Part shown: positions 58,620 through 64,000 of the stretch, piece after piece | Position numbering within the stretch: the first letter of the stretch is position 1 | How the letters are laid out: each line of letters opens with the position of its first letter | Assembly: GCA_037176845.1 (NCBI GenBank) | Contig: JAYKXP010000072.1 | Coordinates: forward strand, 62,001 to 126,000 | Direction of reading: 5' to 3' | From: Paramarasmius palmivorus | Lineage: Eukaryota > Basidiomycota > Agaricomycetes > Agaricales > Marasmiaceae | DNA length: 64,000 bases | Notes under the pieces: model-generated | Database searches by the model: none | Seen by the model: the letters and a program-made list of their open reading frames with translations, nothing else | What the model was told of the DNA's origin: nothing | Position numbers and translations under genes: made by a program

Positions 58620-60120
58620 CAGCGGTAATCACCTTGTATAGATGCAGCTTGTGACGGGCGGAAGCGAAAAATAGACGAGGGTGAAATACTGGGATCCGGA
58701 GTCGTTCTCCAGAAAGGACACGGGCGAGGGCAGCGAGGGAGGGAAGAGGTCTATATTAGAGGTGGCTGCTTGTATCCTCCGCGTAATTTTACCGATGCTG
58801 GAGGCGTGGGTGTGTGGAAGTTGGAGGGCGTGGACGTAACATAGGGGAAGGCCGCTGAGAAATAACCCCAGCCAGGTATAGCGGTGAAGGAGAACATGGG
58901 TGACTGGGTGAAACCCGTCGAGGGAGATGAGGTCACGATGGTAGTCGAGGTGGGCGCAGCTTCAGATCGATCCCAAGGGTATATGGTAAGGCAGCGGAGA
59001 AGAGGACTGGTTGAGCTCTGCCGAGAAGTCGGGATCATGAATTCTCGTACGTGAGGAACTGGCAATGGTTGACGTACCCCAAACCCAGAAACAGCTCTCC
59101 TATGTGTTCCTTCCCGAAGAGTCGTACAGGAACGATGCAGCGTGCGATGCCCTTGGCGAATCTGTGGTCTTATGGTGGAGATGATAAGAGTTCGTAGGCT
59201 TGAGAGGGGCGGAAAACATACTTAGCAGTGGTTTTCCCTTTGATCCATCCTATGGTACTGGTGCCGAGCAACGCAGGAGGTCTTCCAAATCCCATGAATT
59301 ATGAAGTGAAACACTTGGTCGGATTTAATTGGGATCGCTTGTGGGGAAGAATAAGGCCAGAAAACCGGATGTTATCGTGTCAAGGTGCTTAGAGGCGGAT
59401 ATAGCTCGATATTGATCAGAAGGCGGTATATAGCAGGAGAAAGCGGAGAATGAGAGTTGTCCAGGTCTGTGGAGAAGGTAAGATCGTGGGGTTCAGTACA
59501 TTAGGAGCTGAGAGTGACGGTGAACATACCCAGGACTGACGAAAGGCAGCTCTCCTACACGTTCCTTCCCGACGAATCGTAAAGTAAGAGTGTGTGGGCT
59601 TCAAGATGTAGCGTTTCATGTGTTCGGCGTAGGTATTATACCTGTAGCCAGAGATTAGAGACAGCCGTTCAAATGTTCAGAGTTTGTATGTTTGGGAGGG
59701 ATGGAAGAGGTACATAACAGGATCCATCCGACGACCTGGCATCAAATCAGGCACAAATAGCTCTTTGGGTCTTTGGTACACGTGAGGAAGATCGGGGCTA
59801 GAAAACTGGATGTAGATGTAGGATCGTCCAGGTCCCTGGTGAGGTTGAGAAAAAAATGACGTCTGTTCAGAGCCGATGAGGGTGATTCCAAGGCTGTAAT
59901 GCTACCATGACCCATGTTTTAGTTTTACACTTTATTTGAAAGGAATGTTGAGGACTAGTACTCACTGTGGACAACCGACCAGCATTGTGCTTATCGACGA
60001 TGGACGCGAGGGACGAGAATGGCTGTGACACGTCACTGTCAGTGTCACTAGTCTGACAGCATATAACGTAATGTGCATACTCTTTGACCACGACAGTGTC
60101 TCACTGCTCTGGCCCATCCC
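58620..60120 (-). repeat. Degenerate block RB6
   Basis: Sixth RB copy, internally duplicated. TIGWIKGKTTAKYVFRPS is at about 59190-59265, a second eroded version lies near 59690-59745, and SLASIVDKHNAGRLST is at about 59966-60020 before GTGAGT. A longer open stretch at 58751-59065 reads TIVTSSPSTGFTQSPMFSFT and is Ser/Thr/Pro-rich. It may show an original extracellular or low-complexity part of the RB protein. Confidence 0.5.
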
Positions 60121-61024
60121 GTTTTCGCCGTTCTGTGATTGGATAGCTTTCCATTACACGCCTCATATTGTCATTTATTATGTATTATTCAGAAGCCTTG
60201 TTCAAGCTCTCCCTCGCCGTCGCTTGTCATGATCCTCAGGCTGATCTAACCTCAGGCCAAGCTTATCGGTATATGATTGGCGCACAGCGCACACTATAAC
60301 TGAACCCAGTTGACATAGCGCTCTTTGAATCTGCTACAAAGTCGCTTCACGGTCACAATCTACAGCAACCGCGGACGGGTCAGCTTGTATCAGACATTCT
60401 CGCGAAGCGAGCGTTAAAAGGTGGCTGCAGATTGACCACTCCTGCCAGAGTCCTGGTACCTACACATGTTGATGCACAGGTGTGTAATTCATGGATCTTG
60501 GATTGTGAGCATCATGATTTTTAGCATAGAACGCAAATCTCGCCTCCGATTGGCTGATGTTTTTTGAATCACTGTCAGGCACACCGACAGATCAATCAGA
60601 GTCCTATTGATATATCATTCTACTGCATTTTGACTCAAGAAGCTCAGCAACGTACTTGGGATATAAGAGAAAAAAGAAGGAAACGGTACCTAGTAGCCAT
60701 AGACATTCGCTTCAGGCCAGGCAGAACACAAGTTATTTTCCCAGTAACGCGCTGATGATGGCGAGATGCCAACCAATATCATTGCGAAGCATGCCCAAAC
60801 CGTTCCGTGCCCGCAATCTCTGCCCTATGATGAGTTCTTTTGAGACCGCCCAAAAGCCGAAGACTTCGATGAACGATGTGTTCCAGTTCCCATCTCCTCT
60901 GTACCTTGATCGCTGCCTGTAACCAGGAGGATGCAGTTCAATAAAAGTTTATTTGCAACCCCATAAAAATAACTTCCCAGAGACCGTGAACTAACACCCT
61001 GTCCTCCCACAATATCTCGCTTCA
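60121..61024. other. R2 upstream region
   Basis: 60.64-61.02 kb matches the region before R1 (53.68-54.13 kb), for example GGTACCTAGTAGCCAT against GGTATCTAATAGCCAT. The duplication therefore includes the promoter. 60.12-60.64 kb holds nothing recognised. Confidence 0.45.
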
Positions 61025-62141
61025 ATGACGACCGTGTCTCAGCCCAAACTGCTTTTCATGTGAGTCCCAAGCTGTTCTACAATGGTATCTCTGAATCCTA
61101 TCACGCCAATTCCTAGGTGGATCAATATCGTCAATGCATTTGTGGTTATAGACGACAATCCCAAAGTGATTTCCTCTACAAATCCAGAGTTCCTCGTAAA
61201 ATGTCAGCATGACGAAAGTGAATCCTATTATGGCCCCTATCCATTTCGGATACAATTACAAGCGAGCGCAAACCCAAGGGATATCGTCGTTGGACATGAG
61301 AATATCGATAAAGATGCGAATTGCTCTTCGCCTATTCGCATCACCTTTGACAGCATGATGTCGACTGGGTATGTTATTCCCAGATCTGATGGAGATTTCT
61401 TACTGAAAACACATAGATCCTTTGACATCGAGCTGATGACACTGAATATGTAGTTAGTTACTAAAAGGTGTTACAACTCACCGCTGATGTATATTATAAG
61501 GGGTATGGTAGATAAACACTTCAAGTCGTTGCTGCTCGCTACCAGCGGTCCTAACACTACATCAAAGTATGTTTATTGACTGTTGCCCCTTTGCGAAGTC
61601 TAAAATGCGGTCGATGATTAGTGCAGGGAACATACCTCAGACACTTACCCAGACACTTCCCCAGACACTTCCTCAGCAGACGATACTTACTCAAACAACT
61701 CTTACCCAAACAACACTTACTCAGACGACACTTACTCAGATACTTACGACTCTCTCTACTCCCCCCACTGGCATTCCCGTGAAGGAAGATACCGAATCTT
61801 TACCAAACAAAACAGCTCTTATTGCTGGGACAGTCGTAAGAACTACGGTAGTCCTGGTACTGATAGCAGTATGGCTGTGCTGGCGGTGGCATAAACTTTG
61901 TAGGAGGCGCGGCATGAATATTACTCCGTGCCAAGCCACAGCAGCTTCTAAAATCCTGCAAAGCCAAAAAGGATATTTATTGACGATGCCAGACGGTCGT
62001 GACGGGGATCAGAACAGATGGAGGCTTCGAGTTGCGTCAGATATGGGGAGCAACCGGTCGCCGTCATTGCACTCAGACCATGAGGTTCATGACTCTCGTG
62101 TTATTAACCTCCCACCGCCCAGTTATTATACTTCTCCCTAA
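61025..62141 (+). CDS. Single-pass membrane protein R2 with expanded Thr/Gln stalk
   Basis: Four exons. MTTVSQPKLLFM joins WINIVNAFVVIDDNPK after the first intron. The second exon ends near RSFDIELMTLNM through a weak GTAGTT donor (the matching R1 donor is GTAGGT), joining GMVDKHFKSLLLATSG. The third intron ends before NIPQTLTQTLPQ. The stalk is a repeat of TLTQT/TLPQT units, absent from R1. Then come TALIAGTVVRTTVVLVLIAV, WLCWRWHK and a tail with WRLRVASDMG and LPPPSYYTSP, stop at 62139-62141. Expected topology is N-out with a cytosolic PPSY tail. The N-terminal signal is weak for a signal peptide. The function is unknown. No nonsense codon was found. Confidence 0.6.
61640..61755 (+). repeat. 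Intragenic minisatellite in R2 stalk
   Basis: Units of 12 and 15 bp such as CAGACACTTCCC and ACTCAGACGACACTT repeat with small changes and stay in frame, coding TLPQT and LTQTT units. The paralogue R1 has a single VPQTLTTIF in this place. Confidence 0.7.
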
Positions 62142-62564
62142 TGATTGTAGATATTCCAATGGACATTTTACAAAGCCGTGTCATTTATGGTTTTTCCTAT
62201 TATATTATCGCACATGCGGTAATGAAAATCTCGGCAAGTGCGGATACAGGCTTCCTGCCATCCCGGCTGTGCAAGAACAAGATCTCTTGCCATAATATCA
62301 ATATAGAAGCCTCGACTTTGATTTGCCACGTGGACTGGTTCTTCTCCAATAACCACAAGCACTCAAATTAGTTTCTATTAATACATTTCAGAGTAGCATA
62401 CATTGTAGGCAGCTGGGGGATCTTAGTAATGAGAGGCTCCTAACGAAGATAGTACCGGCATAAGAAGCGCTCAGCTAAGATATAACGAGGGGAAATGATG
62501 TAGCAACAGAGCTGTTGATATCAAAACCGTTCGGATCATCTGCCAGGCCAAAAATGATGACGTT
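62142..62564. other. R2 downstream flank
   Basis: 62.23-62.33 kb matches 55.28-55.39 kb (AATCTCGGCAAGTGCGGATA against AATTCTCGGCAGGTGCCGAT; GCCTCGACTTTG). The R duplication thus reaches the 3' end of the GH76 gene. No gene was seen. Confidence 0.5.
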
Positions 62565-64000
62565 CTAGACAGCATAGTTCCCTGGGCTTCCAGGAGGAAT
62601 CACAATTCCAGGATATGCCTTTCTAGTCTGTTTCTCCCGGCCAATCACAAGAACTCGGTCTAATGGTATCACGGTATCAAAGCGTTCTCGGCGTGACTTG
62701 CCAGTTTCCCTAATTGGCACAGTTGCTTCATCTACGCTGGAAACACTAATACCTAGTGGTATCCTTACGACACTCAATGTCTGCGAGATTCCCTACAGGA
62801 CCTTGTTAACTCATGAATTTGAAACGAAATCACACCGAAAGCTCACAGCTGTTTGATTGAGAGAGCTCTGTAGCACCTCCAATGCGATTCCCATGGTTGA
62901 CGCCGGGTCTGCATGTGAAAGACTTGCCACTGTGTATGTGATGAATAAAAGCGCATATATAATACCTGACTCGGCCCTAACGAGAGTAAGTGAACATCTT
63001 ACGATGAAGGAAAAACATACGTGGTAATTAGTACAAGCTTGTACATCCTGTTAACTGGAGGTTTAAGAAATGCTTCACTCCTGCGCTTGATGGAGAATAT
63101 ACGCGTACCTATTCCAACTCGATCAGTTGGTTTTATACATTAGGCAGAATACAATGCATATGACGTACAGATGAGTCCGGTTAAAACCAAGTTGGTCATA
63201 GCAGTGTACAGATAGCTTGCGCGGTTCATGTAATATCCCACGCGAAAATCCTGATGCCGGGAATCTACAAACAGGACGACCATTGCAAGTACTATCGATG
63301 AAATGTGAGTAGGTGGCTGATGAATCTATCGCGACACTATACGTACTCTGATTTAGCACGCATAGTATTAGAGGAATTACAACGATCCTCCAACACGTCC
63401 CCCAGACCCTATAGCAACGTGAAAGCTAATCTTCTTCAGCAAAACGTTTACATTAGATTAGAATTTTGAGTTATCACCATCATACAATCGACTATCATGC
63501 TTGCAGAACAAGTAAGTATTGACGCTCCATATGACGCTGATATAATACGTACTTGGAAAGATAAACACAAGCTTTTCTCATTACGGCTTGCCTACAGGAC
63601 ATTTGTATTAGGTGACTTCGATCCAGAACACGAGTACTCACGCTTTCCTGTCGTTCTTTTCCATGATCGCCCTTTGGAGATACATCATGTGGATGATCAG
63701 ACTACATGTTGCCAATAGGTACAAAGCAGATGAAAGGAAGCACTGTACTCGGTATCTCTCACGTTTCTGTGTGAGGTTGACATATAAACCGAAAACATAA
63801 AGGATCGAGAATATACCTAGGACTAGTGCATCAGTTGATGGTTGATATGGATACGAAGGTTTGAGAAAGTCACCATATAGCAGGAAGTCGATCTACGTAA
63901 GATGAGTTAGGAGCTTGGAGATATGATCAACACTGAAATGCTTACCCCCAAAACGACCATGTAAAGTTGAACAGCTGAGCCTGCTACTGAATCTCTGAGA
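62565..64000 (-). CDS. Multi-pass membrane protein (fungal 7TM-like), 5' end outside window
   Basis: Minus-strand exons joined by short introns encode successive hydrophobic segments: AVQLYMVVLG (at the right edge), FLSSALYLLATCSLIIHMMY, MYKLVLITT and AESGIIYALLFITYTVASLS. The tail after the last intron is SQTLSVVRIPLGISVSS, then a hydrophilic end (GREKQTRKAYPGIVIPPGSP) with stop at 62565. The pattern AESGxIYxxxF...VVRIxLG is common in agaricomycete seven-helix proteins of unknown function. The start codon lies beyond 64000. Exons around 63.1-63.4 kb (SRHQDFRVGYY) are less certain. Confidence 0.55.

Noticed and set aside
61430..61500. R2 as a truncated secreted protein (stop TAG at 61451)
   Set aside because: An intron from a GTAGTT donor to TATAAG restores the frame and aligns with the matching R1 intron (GTAGGT donor), so R2 is kept as open.

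Overview
This window is nuclear DNA of a filamentous fungus, most likely a basidiomycete of the Agaricomycetes. Many short introns of about 45-60 nt with GT...AG ends interrupt every larger gene. The families present fit that group: microsomal P450s with AGHHTT and FSGGPKGC motifs, MCT-type MFS transporters, GH76-like membrane proteins, a Zn2Cys6 regulator and intron-containing tRNA genes. A Rhizoctonia/Ceratobasidiaceae-like source is a guess I cannot test here. I see no rRNA, CRISPR array or bacterial-style operon.

Layout. 1-1614 is the 3' part of a GH76-like membrane protein gene (+). 1.64-5.2 kb is gene-poor, with a BTB-like fragment. 5.24-9.29 kb holds two intact MCT-type transporter genes (MFS-A, MFS-B). 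From about 9.4 to 49.6 kb the window is built from copies of one module. In + strand order it reads: P450 (-), MFS (+), nucleotidyltransferase-fold (NTase-like) gene (-), its upstream flank, tRNA-Ala (-), tRNA-Val (-), and a degenerate, unidentified minus-strand gene block called RB here. Three P450 genes (15.1-17.1, 18.9-20.9 and 25.8-27.8 kb, all -) look intact. A fourth (32.4-34.5 kb, +) has a frameshift and a fifth (39.9-40.2 kb) is a stub. MFS-C (12.7-14.7 kb) carries three nonsense codons. One NTase-like gene (35.4-36.9 kb) is intact among at least five relics. Six RB blocks occur at 10.4, 23.4, 29.6, 38.1, 48.3 and 58.6 kb. A terminal-inverted-repeat element (31.2-32.15 kb) interrupts the region upstream of P450-4; the paralogous site at about 39.78 kb is empty.

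40.4-46.8 kb is mostly single-copy, with a short Zn2Cys6 regulator (42.4-43.1 kb) and a foldback element (46.55-46.76 kb). 49.9-52.1 kb holds an intact phenol-hydroxylase-type FAD monooxygenase. Its inverted, truncated copy lies at 52.7-53.5 kb, beyond an intact tRNA-Val. The right end holds two paralogous single-pass membrane proteins (54.1-55.1 kb, with a nonsense codon; 61.0-62.1 kb, open), a second GH76-like gene (55.4-57.8 kb, -), a GH76 tail relic, and part of a multi-pass membrane protein running off the edge.

How the genes may work together. P450s, monocarboxylate-type transporters, an FAD hydroxylase and a Zn2Cys6 regulator would suit a catabolic, detoxification or small-metabolite locus. 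The stronger signal is structural: a P450/MFS/NTase/tRNA module under repeated duplication, inversion and decay. Exon boundaries below come from reading splice sites and paralogue alignment by eye.
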